Below, piece by piece: positions 1-11,277 of a stretch of 64,000 bases of DNA. This DNA is from Gremmenia infestans (taxonomy: Eukaryota > Ascomycota > Leotiomycetes > Helotiales > Hamatocanthoscyphaceae): contig JAFEVB010000008.1 of NCBI GenBank assembly GCA_032629725.1, forward strand, positions 868,001 to 932,000, in the 5' to 3' direction. The position numbers and the translations under genes were made by a program. A model generated the notes under the pieces. The model was not told where the DNA came from. It did no database searches and saw only the letters and a program-made list of their open reading frames with translations. Position 1 is the stretch's first letter. Each line of letters begins with the position of its first letter.

Positions 1-2451
1 ATCGGTCATATCCCAGCCAGCTCAACAAAATCGAAAAAGCTATCATAGACACAAGGGCGAAACTCGGGAGGCTGCAATGGAAAGAGAGCCAAAAAGAATG
101 AGGAGAGATGCAGAGGATGTGCAGGGTGAAGGGGACGAGGACGAGCAGCTGATGCCCGGTGAAGCAAAGGATATTCAAGGCGAACAGGTTGCGATGGCGA
201 GTAAAGCAAAGAAGCAAGGCGAACGATATATTATGGATGTTGAAGATAAGAGAGCGGCTGATTCTGCATACAATCATGAGAACCCTTCAGCCAACAAGAA
301 GTCGTACAACAGCCGGTATCGTAGCGAGAGCCCAGAGGTTCGGGTTCGATCTTGGAAGGAAATGGGGTTTCAAACTGGGAGATGGAGAGGGACATTGGGT
401 ACGTGAGAGTCGGGGCGTAGACCATGTTGTTCTAGTTTATATCGACACCATAGGACTCAGAGAGGACGAACGAGTATTGATCGGTCAGCCTAGATCGATA
501 AATCAATAGGAACCATTTTACATCCTCCTAACGCTGCCTCATAAATACACCTACTACTTACAGACGGCAAATATTAGTCATTGAGCACCCATAATACAGC
601 ATGGGACATATGTAGGAATGGAAACAAGACTGGGTCACTCTTGCTTCATGAAGGATTTTCGGCGCAATATGGATTACCACGTCTGCTCTCTGCGCATGAG
701 ACATTTAATCACAACGCCCCTCGGTACTCGTCAACCTTCCAGATACAAAATAGCATCGCTGAAGAAAATTTACAGTATTTTGATACGAGAAGCAAAAGGG
801 GTCAACTGCCGTTTTAGGAAAGTGGGGTTGGGGGTTAGTACCTAGTTCGGCTGAAAATGATGACTAAGCTTCAACTTCAACGACACTTCACTATCTTATC
901 GTGAATTGTTTCCTATTTGCAAACTCACCAGAACTAACCTTCTTCTCCTGCTCTCCGATTTAGATCGTATCGATCTTGCAAGGACTTCCATTATAGTTGA
1001 TTAGGGAGAGTATCATATGTACCGGTGTTGCATCAAGTGATGCCCTTGAGAGGGATTCTGCATTGTAGACCAAGTCTCGTCGTTTGAAATGTTCCTTTCG
1101 TCTTTGCTCATTTACCCACTGTCGATGCGCTTATACGTGGTCAGAATGTGCTGATTGATCTGTCTCTGCGAGTCTGCTGCATTGATTATGAATTCGCGAG
1201 AGAAGCAATCTGAGAGTTGCTCCGCGTCTGATATTGAGAGAGGATCCGAGGCACATTATAGGTGGTGCTTGCCTACGTTCACTTAAACCCCCGTGTTCTG
1301 CTGCGTTGCAAAACTTGTCGCTGCACATTCTAGGCATGGGCAGCATGGGAGCTTGCCCTAGGGCATCTAATGATATTTCACCCGTTTATATCAGCGCAAT
1401 ATCAGATCCATGCCTACCTGATCAATTGAAGCGCTGGGGTATTAGGTTTGAATTTATTTCGAAGCATTGTGGTTCCTACTGATATGCTTGAACGTGGGTG
1501 CTTCTCAGAGCCGGGGTTTTGCCAAGTCTAAGCATATATTGGAGTAAGCCATTATATTGACAAATTCACAATAGGCCAACAGGCCAACTGGCCACATGGT
1601 CGAGTAAGTTTAAACCCCAACCCTATTATTATCAGAAATTCGTTTACTATCTCTAGCGGGGAGTGGAATATCATGGTTGGCGTCGACGAAAATTTTCAGA
1701 TGACCTAGTCTTCTGAAAATATCCCACTACGTTAGGCTTTGTTCCAGTGCGAGAAGGGTTGTGAGCAACATGATATTCCAAAAACAAAAACCAAAAACCA
1801 GTTAAGGCATCTGTAAAATACCCCTATCTTTTTGCTTATTTTTGATTTCTTTTTGCCCTCCCAGACTTATAACGGATCTTTCTGGGGGAAGGTTTATTAT
1901 TATTTCTTTGCTGTTCTTATCCTCTACCGAAAAAACGTTGTTCATTCTCGATTGGGTATTTGGGTATATCTAGGCATTTTTTAACTTCTTTAAGTTTTTC
2001 CTCATAGGGCGCTCATATTGCATCTTTTCGAAATCAAGGGCGACCACATGTGCACCTGATCCAGCCCCTCTGGAACCTAATATGGGCCGCTTGAGTGTTA
2101 TCTATTTTGTATCCGTCTACAGGTACAAGTAAATCCTGTTTCGCAAAGTGCCCTTCTCCATATGCTAGAGCCTGGGATTTGTATCATCATATGTTATTGA
2201 TCATGAATGAAGAAGATCGAAGACTTTCTAATCGATGATCCATTTAACCGAGATCTTTATGAAGCGAACAGAGACTTTCTACCCTGTGAATGGTTCCTAG
2301 TAACTTGCCCTATTCAAGATTTTTTCTTCGTGAAACGCGTAATTGTTGACGCGCCAAAATTGACACCCACGTCCCGCTCTTTCCCAGCTCCCACATCGAC
2401 GACGTTTCATTCCACTACATCCCCTTCGTCCACCACGTTGCACCTACCAAT
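1..2451. other. gene-poor left flank
   Basis: No convincing gene is seen. The best open frame, 77-406 on the plus strand (109 codons), encodes a charged Glu/Lys/Arg-rich peptide without a recognisable domain and is probably chance. The rest is AT-rich with scattered short frames on both strands. Around 1575-1598 there is a small run of GGCCAA-type repeats. Nothing resembling an rRNA or tRNA was recognised. Confidence 0.5.
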
Positions 2452-3198
2452 ATGGCACCACCCTCGGTATGTACCCGTCCAATTGGGCGCTCTCAGGCTT
2501 GCCCTCTTGCTCACCTATGTCTTCGTAGTATCCCAAGAAGTTCAAGAACCGTAGTGGAAATCGCAACCAGACCGCAATGCAGAAGCCAAACAGCGGCAAA
2601 AGTGGCGCCTTCAAGGCCAAGCGCAAGGACAAGGAAATTGAGCGGATCAAGAGGCTACGAGCAGCTGGAGTCCTTAATGCCGACTGTAAGACTCCACGAT
2701 ATCCAGCAATATCCTCCTCGACCATGATATAACAAGCTAACTTGTGGTCTGATAGCCGTTGCAGTTCGCGACCTAAACGAACACCGAGTTCCGCGCAATG
2801 GGAATGACAACGACAACGACGTGCCGCCAAAGCATACGAAGAGAGAGAGAAAGCGCCAACGATTGATGTGGATCTCCAAAGAGGTAGCTAGACCCCAGAC
2901 TTGGGAGGGTGAGGGAATCTTTCGACGTGCGATGGGATTCGACGGATCTGACGATATGTATAAATTCACAGAGGGCAAGGCTGCATTGTGACTCCCTGGG
3001 TACGGCAACGGTGCTGACCAGCACACAGATATCGATGAAGTCATTGAGTTTAAGTTCTCATGGGTCTGGATGGACGTCGTCGAGAAGACTGATTGGATAA
3101 AAAGCGAGACGGGCGGAAAGGACGTGGAATATACGTACGAAACGATCATTGGACCAAGTCCAGTTCAAGACTTGGTGCTTCCATACCGCCCAAGATAG
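2452..3198 (+). CDS. small basic conserved-looking protein, unknown function
   Basis: The function is not recognised. Four exons (2452-2466, 2529-2685, 2756-2908, 3029-3198) splice in phase to 164 residues. The first exon holds only five codons (MAPPS). Residues 6-55 are very basic (starts YPKKFKNRSGNRNQ and ends in a Lys/Arg/Glu-rich helix KDKEIERIKRLRAAGVL). A second basic patch (TKRERKRQR) follows, then an acidic, tryptophan-containing C-terminus (FSWVWMDVVEKTDW). The last intron has a strong GTGAGG donor and a TGCTGAC branch point before CACACAG. The basic N-terminus suggests a nuclear or nucleolar, RNA- or DNA-contacting protein, but this is inference. The four-exon model is the main support that this is a gene; each exon alone is too short to stand out. 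Confidence 0.55.
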
Positions 3199-4003
3199 GG
3201 ATGACTTCTTCTGGATCATTTCTCCCTCGGGCATATATGAATCACGCAATGTCACGGCGGATGTAACGTTATGGATGAGAGACGAAACTGCATGGCAGAC
3301 ATTGTGCTTGTTCTGGATATCCTGAGATGTTATCTTGCAGGAGAGTAAGGTCCTGTTTCGTATGAGTCAATGAGCAACACTCCGAATCAACACACTCTTC
3401 TATGTCCAATCGCGGATGTCGTGAAGCATTTGAATATGGCCATCTTCTGATCCGCATTTACCATCCTAGTCTTCATGCAATCCACTGAGATAATAATAAT
3501 CCGATTTTCTTCTTGAAAAGCTACAACTTTGAACTCGATAACAGTAAGACTTGAGTGTACTATTTAGAGTCATATGGTAGTATATAAGAGTTTAGTAATA
3601 AGTCCTGCAAATAAAGCCTATCCTACAAATGTGGCGCTTAGCTATAGGGGCATTGTTAGTGCGTTTAGCCTTAAATTTAGCGGCTTTCGGCATTTTTCTC
3701 CTATCAGCAGAGCCTAAATTTAGGAAGTGATGCCCCTACCTGAATTACGAAAAATCCGAGAGACATCCCAGCTTTAATCATCACCGCGCTAATAAGACAA
3801 GTGGTAGACATGGTTTGAATATTCCTCTTGCGTTCCCCTACAAGATATGTTATAAAATAAATAGTAAATTAATCGTGCATTTAGTTCCCCTTGCTCCGTT
3901 CCCTCTGAGAGAATAGAATGATCTGAAAGTACGAAGGAAACATGGACGCCCATTAGTACATGCCAATCAATCCATCCCATCTAGTATCTCAGCAGCTATA
4001 CCC
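3199..4003. other. intergenic, converging 3' ends
   Basis: Between the small basic gene and the 3' end of the P450 gene. No coding frame is supported. It contains the short inverted-repeat element listed at 3645-3738. Confidence 0.6.
3645..3738. mobile_element. possible 94 bp MITE-like inverted-repeat element
   Basis: The ends read TAGGGGCAT and ATGCCCCTA, and inside each end lies a near-palindromic TAAATTTAG block (about 3672 and 3715). The two arms therefore form an imperfect hairpin of about 94 bp. The flanking TA on each side would fit the TA target duplication of Tc1/mariner-derived MITEs. Only one copy is visible in this window, so mobility is inferred. It could also be a simple folded 3' UTR element. 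Confidence 0.35.
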
Positions 4004-5831
4004 TTAAGCAGCCTTTCGCATCATGATTTTCGCGTCAATATTCGGAATGATCTTCCAATCAAGCAACCAATTATCCGGCCGTTCTATCCCCTCCGGCAAC
4101 TTCAAATCATAACCTCTAAGCACACACACCAACAAACACTTAATTTCATCAGAGGCAAAAAAGCGTCCACAGCAAGCATGTCGCCCATACCCCCAATACA
4201 AGCTCTTCTTCCCGCTCTCCACAAACTGGTACTTGTTCTCGTTCTCCGGTGACTCTTTGCGTATCCTGTAATAGCGGAACCCATCGAAGACGTCGGGGTT
4301 CGGCACGTCGTTGAGCTGGTCAAAACCCGGGAGGCTGGTCTGAGTGCCGGAGGGGATGATATGTCCATTTGAGAGGTGGATGTCTTGTGTTGTGACCCGG
4401 CGGGAGGTAGTCAGTGTGATTCCGTTGAGACGTTGGGATTCCTGTTTCTAATGAGTATCGTAGATCATGTATTGTGATACGATCATCTTACCTTGATGAA
4501 GCTGTCCATTTTCTGCAGTCTCGAAAGTGTTACTTTTGTTACGTCGTGTCCGTCACCTAGCACGTCTTGAATCTCATGTCGAAGTGGCTCGACGTAATCT
4601 GGGCGGGCGGCGAGATCTACACATTGCAAATTAGCGGGCGTGAAACTCCCAAACGGGGGGGGTTCCATGCCATATATTGCTTGTGTGAACGCCATGCTAG
4701 TTGTATGAATAGACCCAAGCGCACCCATCAACTGACACTCTACCTGCTCCTGCAAATTAACAGGCCCTCGTTGAATACTCAGATCCAAGGCCCATTGAAT
4801 CAAATCGATCGGCTTCTGGAAATCTTCGTTCTCCATATTCTTCATCCGCTTCTCGATGATCGGTATGGCGATTTGGTTTGCTTTTTTCATGCACGATTTT
4901 ATACGGGATAACTCAGGAATGAAAAATTGCGCCAGAGGGCGCAGGAAGGTAGGACACAGGATTAGTTTATTACTACCTTGGAATACGTTGACTAGATAGT
5001 CGATGCAGACTTTGGCCCACTCTTCGTGACTGTTGAGCTCCTCCCCGGAGAGCAAAACCCCACCGGTTGTGGCGATGAGATGAGGGACTTCAGGGAAGAC
5101 AGTAACGGGCTTCCATTCTTGAGCTTATGTCAGTAGATGACGGCAAATGCATGTCTGAAAGTACCTTCAGTAACTGGAAAATGACTCGCTAAGGACTTTC
5201 GAGCAACTTTATATACTGCGGGTATGAATTTTCCTGCCAAAGGTGAGACATAATTGTAGAGTCCTATCAGTAGTTCTAACATACCAGCTTGAGGACCCAC
5301 GTTATTCCTCATTGAAGTCGTCACCAAGTCCGTTACCGGGGTTTTCGTATACTTGCTCATCAACGACTATTTTTTAGAGTCAGTAACTAAAATGTATGGT
5401 ATAGAAGGGATGATTACTAGCTCCTGCGCCTGTGCAAAGTCAAAATGCGAGTCGGGCATGGATTTCAACTCATCGAAATATTTCGGTGGTATCAAAACTA
5501 CATCGCCCTCCAAGGCTTGCATCTTATAAAGAGTGTTTGAAAACTTCACATAATAATTAGCGGCTTTCCATTTCTCTTCGATTTGTATAGAAGGCCTAAC
5601 CTTTTTATATGCTCTTTGAAGCTTCCCCTTTGTACCTGTAGGAATAAACAGCCAGTCTTTGATGCCATGTCCAATGCCTGGTATATTTCTGAGTCTGTAT
5701 TTCTGAATGAGTGAAGGGGGGTTGCTGAGAAGGATCAACACTGCGAAAATCAGGGCAAGTGTTTGATACATTGGCAGGAAAGATAATGTTAGGAAAGCAA
5801 AAGTTGATAGCTGTTGATTGTTTGTTTTCAA
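4004..5831 (-). CDS. cytochrome P450 monooxygenase of the triterpenoid cluster
   Basis: A membrane-bound haem-thiolate oxygenase, probably ER-anchored. Six exons (5831-5418, 5366-5285, 5233-5165, 5123-4671, 4616-4492, 4441-4004) give 526 residues, normal for the family. An N-terminal hydrophobic segment lies at about residues 20-36. The ExxR motif ESQR is at 382-385. The haem loop WGYGRHAC places the cysteine ligand at 471; the first position is Trp where Phe is usual. The pattern FGYGRHACPGR is typical of fungal CYP68/ent-kaurene-oxidase-like enzymes, so a terpenoid hydroxylase is likely. The fourth intron (4670-4617, 54 nt) needs a GC donor to restore the family's YDLAARP block; unspliced it stays in frame and would insert 18 residues. 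It is divergent from the squalene-hopene-type cyclase and shares its promoter, so its substrate is inferred to be the cyclised triterpene. Confidence 0.85.
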
Positions 5832-6537
5832 GGTTGTATCAGAAGGCTGTGAAGACTTCTCGTGGCGGATAGGGTATATATTGTGCGTTCCACAGGCAGT
5901 AAGCCGCTGTTGATGTCAGGCATTTTAAGACATCCGGACACTAGGAGACCATGGTCAATAGTAACACAACCTAGCCTATCTCGAAGAACGTGTAAGATGC
6001 GCAGCAATAGTCAGCTTGTGTAAGAAGCTAGGTAAAAGCTGACGCGGACGAAAATCGAAAACCATGTGTAGCGGGATACAGCCGATGTTGCGATATCGCT
6101 GCGGGCAATCCTCTTGTGTTCAGCGAATAGTATTCGTAGAACACCACCGATCTACATAGGCACCCGAGATAACGAAATATCAATACGCCGAGAACGCCAA
6201 TATAGACTGAAGGGGAGATGCGCAGATTCCCATAGCTGAAAAACATTGTCTCGGCAGCTGTGATATTTGACAGACAAGGGTCGGCATCGGACTCGACTTC
6301 ACCAATTGCGCAGACATAACAGCTTAAAGCTGAACTAATTCAATATTGTCTGCTGGCTCCGACTTTCAAATGGCGCTTTTGGTACCATTCTGAGGTGTCA
6401 CATGAAAATAATATAGGGTGTCACAAAATGGGTCATAGAAAGATGTGACTTAACAGCAGTGCGATATTCCAATGTAGCGTTGGAATAAAACTTGATCCAT
6501 CAGACTCCGTAAATCTCGAATAATTATTTCTCGAAGC
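5832..6537. promoter_or_regulatory. shared divergent promoter of P450 and terpene cyclase
   Basis: This is the only non-coding DNA between two oppositely transcribed cluster genes, so it should carry both promoters. A TATATA at 5875-5880 lies about 45 bp before the P450 start codon and fits a TATA box on the minus strand. On the cyclase side an ATAATATAGGG stretch (about 6409-6419) sits between two direct copies of GTGTCAC (about 6395 and 6418). No cluster-specific activator site could be identified. Confidence 0.5.
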
Positions 6538-8843
6538 ATGAACATAATGCCATCAGCAAGTAGTCTTGAAACGCACAAGGATAAAGTGCTGCGAAGCATC
6601 TCTTTAGCATCGGAATATGCCTTCAAGCATTCCGAGGATGATGGACACTGGTATGGAGAGATGCGTTCCAATTCCACTATAACTGCGGAATATTTGATGT
6701 TGCAATACATACTGGGAATCGACCTCCTACCTAATGCCGAAGCACTTAAGCATGAGCTCTTATCGGGCCAGAAGAAAGATGGCGGGTAAGTAGATATTTC
6801 CTGTGCAAAATTTGCTTCACCTCGGCGGATTTCAAAGCTGAGCACTTGGCTCTCTCGAAATATGTTCCTGCTTCCTTCGCAAAACCAAAATTTGATACTG
6901 ACTCCACTATTTTGGTGTGTAGATGGAACATAGGATATGGATTACCAGGAGACATCTCCACAAGCGTTGAGACGTACTTGGCCCTCAGGCTATTGGGGAT
7001 TCCAAGCGACAATCCAGCAATGCAAAGGGGGCGCCAATTCATCACGGGAATTGGCGGAATTCCGAAAGTCAGAGTATTTGTGAGTCTGCAACACCCAATT
7101 ACTGGAAAATTAGCTCTAGAATTGGGTCCACGGCTCGTTACACGGGTGTTAACTTTGTCGACCATAGACACGCATCTATCTCGCAATGTTTGGCCTCTTC
7201 CCATGGAGCGGTATTCCACAACTACCTCCAGAGTTGATCCTACTACCACCACAAACGAAAATCAACGTGTATCGCATGTCATCATGGGCTCGGGCCACCT
7301 TAGTTCCGCTTTTGGTCATTGCCCATCACCAACCCACATTCCCACTACCAAATGGCCTCTCTACAAACAACGATTTCATTGATGAGTTATGGCGTAACCC
7401 AGGAGATAAGTCGGTCCCCTACTCCCCCCCTCTACTTGAACAATGGCGCAAGAAGGGCATGTTCAGTTGGGAGTTTGGCTTTACTATAGCAGATACGACA
7501 CTGTGGTATCTCAGTAACGCATTACGAAGATTGCCAACGCGAAAACATGCAATCAAAAAATGCGTAGACTGGGTTCTTGAAAGGCAAGAAAAGTCTGGGG
7601 ACTGGGCTGGGATCCTCCCGCCGATGATTAATAGCATTCTTATGTTGCATTTAGAGGGATTTAGCCACGACAGCGAGCCTTTCCAAGGGGGCCTAGCAGC
7701 CATAGAAAGATTCACATGGAAGAACGAAAAAGGCATGCATGTTCAAGCTTGTGTATCACCTGTCTGGGACACTACCCTCATGACAATTGGACTTCTCGAT
7801 GCCGGTATACCTGGCTCAGACGACAGACTGCAAAAAGCATTGGTTTGGACGAAAGAAAGGCAGATCAATGGCCCTGAAGGTGATTGGAGAGTTTATCGGC
7901 CTGAGCTGACTGCAGGAGGCTGGGCTTTCGAATACCACAACACCTGGTATCCCGATATTGATGATACAGCGGCGGTGATAATCGCTTTTGTGAAGCAAAA
8001 ACCGGAAAGCGTTGGCTCAGACCACGTCTTGTCTGCCCTGGATTGGCTCCTAGGTATGGTTAATCCTGACGGTGGATGGGGAGCGTTTGACGTTGAGAAC
8101 AACAACGACTTCATGAACAAGTGTCCATTCAGTGATCTCGATGCTTTATGCGACCCCAGTACAGCCGATGTGACAGGACGAGTCGTGGAAGCATTTGGAC
8201 TTATTCTCAGTAGCAGAGCTTTCCCAATTGATATTGGTCTCGAGAAGACATTGACTATAGCTGTCCACAACGCCATCAACTACCTTGCATCAATTCAGGA
8301 GTCAAATGGATCATGGTGGGGTCGGTGGGGTGTTAATTATGTGTATGGAACAAGTAATGTACTTTGTGCACTTGCGTATTCGGACGGTGGAAGAATTGAA
8401 GACTTGGTCAATCCCGCTATCGAGTGGCTCAAAAGCTGCCAGGCACCGAACGGGGGCTGGGGAGAATGTCTCGAGACGTATGCCGACCCAGAAAGAGCCG
8501 GCAAAGGTGAAACGACTGCATCTCAAACTGCCTGGGCATTGATGGGATTGCTGGCACATCTGGCACCTACGGATGAGAGTATTCAAAGAGGAATAGCATT
8601 CTTACTGGACTCGCAAGACGACCACCGGGACGGCAAAGGCGCTTCATGGTTAGAACCTCAATTTACAGGAACTGGTTTCCCCAACCACTTCTACTTGCGA
8701 TACGACTTCTACCGGCAGTAGGTCCCAAATTGTCCCTCGCCAATCCGAGACTCCTACTGACTGCCCTCTCCTATAGATATTTCCCTTTGATGGCTTTGGG
8801 TCGCTATTCAAAAGCCATGAAATTTGTCGGGAGTGCGAAGTAG
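6538..8843 (+). CDS. squalene-hopene-type triterpene cyclase
   Basis: A class II terpene cyclase expected to protonate squalene directly and fold it into a hopane-type pentacycle without oxygen. Four exons (6538-6785, 6923-7079, 7168-8717, 8777-8843) give 673 residues, the usual length for the family. The catalytic DxDD acid motif is present as YPDIDDTAA at about residue 398. Several QW-type repeats that hold the alpha/alpha barrels are visible: DGGWNIGYG, SGDWAGI, DGGWGAF, GSWWGRWG, GGWGE. The C-terminal end GFPNHFYLRYDFYRQYFP matches the family signature. A DxDD rather than a DCTAE motif separates it from lanosterol synthases, which use epoxysqualene. It is divergent from a P450 and followed by a broken SDR, which points to a hopanoid or related triterpenoid pathway. 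The gene looks intact. The exact product cannot be told from sequence. Confidence 0.9.
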
Positions 8844-9088
8844 GCATTTTTCGGCTTTGCTGTATTGTACTATCGCGTTTATATGTTATGAGGGGTGTAA
8901 TCATAGAAGTAGAAATGAGAGACATCAGAAAGTCTAGAATGTTGGGAGATGAGGAAGATTGAGGAAGGAGGCGGTGTTCAGTTCGGAGGTTGCGTAATAA
9001 ACTAGGCGGGGATAGCGCGATGCTCGATTTGGATGTCTCACGTGCTGAGGGAGATTTAGGTAGTGCTTCGGATATCCTCATTGAATGC

Positions 9089-10141
9089 TTAATCAATCCA
9101 GTTTCCTTTCGCCACCTCAGCCTTCGTCCAATCCTCTAACTTTGCAGCAAGAACCATATCCTTTGCCGAGCAACTTTGCCATCCGGCACTAGATATCTGC
9201 TGAAAATAAGTACCGCTTTGCTCGGCTTTCATGTCTGGGCTCGCTGCGCAGAAAAGTGAAGAAAAGTGACGTTCTCGCGCCCGTATCTGCATCTTGTTGT
9301 GATCCGAGGGATGCCATAGGACCAGTAAGTTTCATCCACCACTCTTGTTCTGCGATCTTGCTTGAAAGTCCGCTTTTGGCAAGACTAGGGTGCACAGCCG
9401 AAGTCCATATCTCGCCATCCTCTGCGTTGGATGCCGGTGCTGAGGGACCTGGGAATAGTCCTCATAGTCAGCGATATTATTTGAGAATCATTTGGAGTTC
9501 ACGAAGGACTTGCTTACCGTACAGTTTGTAGAGGGTCTTTGCGTGAAGGATATTGGCAACTTTACTTTGACCGCAGCGATTCATATTGGAATTTCCAGTA
9601 AGAGAGGTATCAGCAAAGTTTATTCCGCCTTTCGGAGCCCAAAAATGTCCGAAAGAAGAAATTTACGACGCGAACGAACGCTACCAGGCAGAAGCGATTT
9701 CGAGGTTCTGAGCATCATTGGCAAGAGATGAGAGGTAAAGACCCAATGCGCCAGGTAATTGGTTCGCCATTGAGCCTCGTATCCATCTTCGGTTATTTCA
9801 AGGGGAGTGGCCATGATTCCAGCGTTGTTGATGAGACCGTGGAGAGTGGTTCCTTCGACAAGAAATTGTTAGCGGCTGAAACGACGGAAGAGAGGTTGTT
9901 GTGGTCCATCTCTAGTAAGGTGACATTCGCTTTGGGGTATATGAGTTTAATCTCTGCAATTGCCTCGGAGGCTTTGGTGGGAGATCGAGCACATATGTAT
10001 ATGTGCGCGCCATGCTCCGCCAGCCGGGAAATAGTGTTGTACCCTCTACATACCTGTAAGCCTTAGACTGGATAAAGTAGAAGCGAGATATATGTAAGCT
10101 TTTCTAGAGAGATTGGGGAGAGAATCTGGGTGAAAGGTCAT
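9089..10141 (-). pseudogene. decayed short-chain dehydrogenase/reductase
   Basis: Strong SDR similarity is spread over three frames. Recognisable blocks in order are MTFHPDSLPNLS, RLAEHGAHIYICARSP, NNAGIMATPLEITEDGYEAQ, TNYLAHWVFTSHLLP, SLTGNSNMNRCGQSK, EIWTSAVHP and a conserved C-terminus ending KGNWID. The glycine-rich NAD(P) motif between the first two blocks is not readable. A one-base loss near 9850 shifts the frame just before NNAG. The block around 9640-9670 (expected VVNLSSSGHFGAPKG) is scrambled by small indels. A perfect 10 bp tandem duplication at 9250-9269 shifts the C-terminus. No single intron arrangement repairs all of these. It probably once oxidised or reduced the cluster's triterpene, which is inferred from position. 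A working paralogue elsewhere would be expected if the pathway is alive. Confidence 0.8.
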
Positions 10142-10482
10142 CTTGAAGTTTCTATCGAAAGACACGTATGAAAGGGAAGGACGAAGAAAGATGAGGACTT
10201 TGAAGAACTAGGATATAATTGGATAGGTGAGGCGTTTGAAGACTGGATGAGACTGGTTCTGAAGAGAGAAGGCGATGCAACGCTTTTATATAGATATTGG
10301 ATGGTCTGCAAAAGCCGAGTTTACTTACGCATACACATATCTGTTTCTGTCTACGCACGTTACACGGATTGGAATCTGTTGACATGTTATTGGTTCAATT
10401 AATTGAAAGCAAGTGGAGGTTGTCGGCCGTGAGGTTGGCGGCGGAGATTGGTATAGCCTAGACCTACTAGCTCCTAATTTAG
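10142..10482. other. intergenic, nothing recognised
   Basis: Short AT-rich spacer between the 5' end of the dehydrogenase remnant and the 3' end of an uncharacterised ORF pair. No coding frame or RNA gene is supported. Confidence 0.5.
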
Positions 10483-11277
10483 TTAGCGCTGTAAGGCCAT
10501 TGCATTAGCGTGAGACTTCCATTCTCCTATCAACTCCGCATAACATGAAGGTACTCCAGAGCAAGATTTTGCTGCGGTGTCCCTCAAAAATAATTTTGAT
10601 AGCTCACAAGGTGATAAGTAGGTCATGTTTCCCTTGTCATACTTGCTAGCGGTAAGCAGACTGCAGTATCTTCCAACCTCTGACGCAAACCTGCAAACTT
10701 CTTCCATATTTTGCCGCAATCCAACAGATGCAAAGGCTTCGTTCACAGTCATAATAATGGCTACTATTCGCACCCTGTCAGATCTCCGTCTGGAGCGGAT
10801 GCCACAACTAGCCGAGGTGATTGAAATACGCCCGGTCTGCTGGCGAGCTATCGTGCTAATTTGAAGAAGGCGAAGGGCATACATGAAGACTGGACCGGAA
10901 TTGGTGATGCTGAAACTCGTAGGAAGTTGCAGAATAGGCTCAACGTCAGGGCTCATCGTAAGTGAGGAATTTTTATAGTATGCTGGCATCAACACGGGTT
11001 ACTGCCACGGTCTTTGATCGTTGTCTTTTTCCGTCATAGCTCCAGTCTCGCGGACACACTCAATCAAAGCGTACACTGTTGAACCCTCTTGTTGCATTTT
11101 CTTCGCGGCAATCAACCACCCCAGAAAGCAGGAATATCCCGATACCCCACAGTCCAAAAACCATTCAAGTCTCTGAATAATGATCGAAATTCCATCTCCT
11201 ATGAGCATATTGAAGTTGCATGCCAACCATTTCTGAGTAAAGTAATTGGTCCTTGACATTTCAACAGGAAAGCGCAA
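10483..11277 (-). CDS. uncharacterised ORF pair, possible gene or remnant
   Basis: Not recognised. Two adjacent minus-strand frames (11277-10999 and about 10989-10483) encode 92 and about 168 residues and could be exons of one gene. The upstream part has a Cys/Trp-containing hydrophobic stretch (FLDCGVSGYSCFLGWLIAA). The downstream part is helical-looking with EEVCRFASEVGRYCSLL and ends CYAELIGEWKSHANAMALQR. No clear GT-AG intron joins them, and no family motif was found. The pair lies where the upstream exons of the plus-strand DUF3425 gene would be expected, so it may belong to a segment inserted or rearranged there. Treat as a low-confidence gene call. Confidence 0.3.

Noticed and set aside
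2655..3149. 164-codon minus ORF over the small basic gene
   Set aside because: No recognisable domain, and the plus strand gives a four-exon model with proper splice sites.
11246..11267. Start of the DUF3425 ORF at a TTG codon at 11246
   Set aside because: TTG is not a normal fungal start; the stretch ends in an intron acceptor CAG, so coding more likely begins at 11268 from a lost exon.
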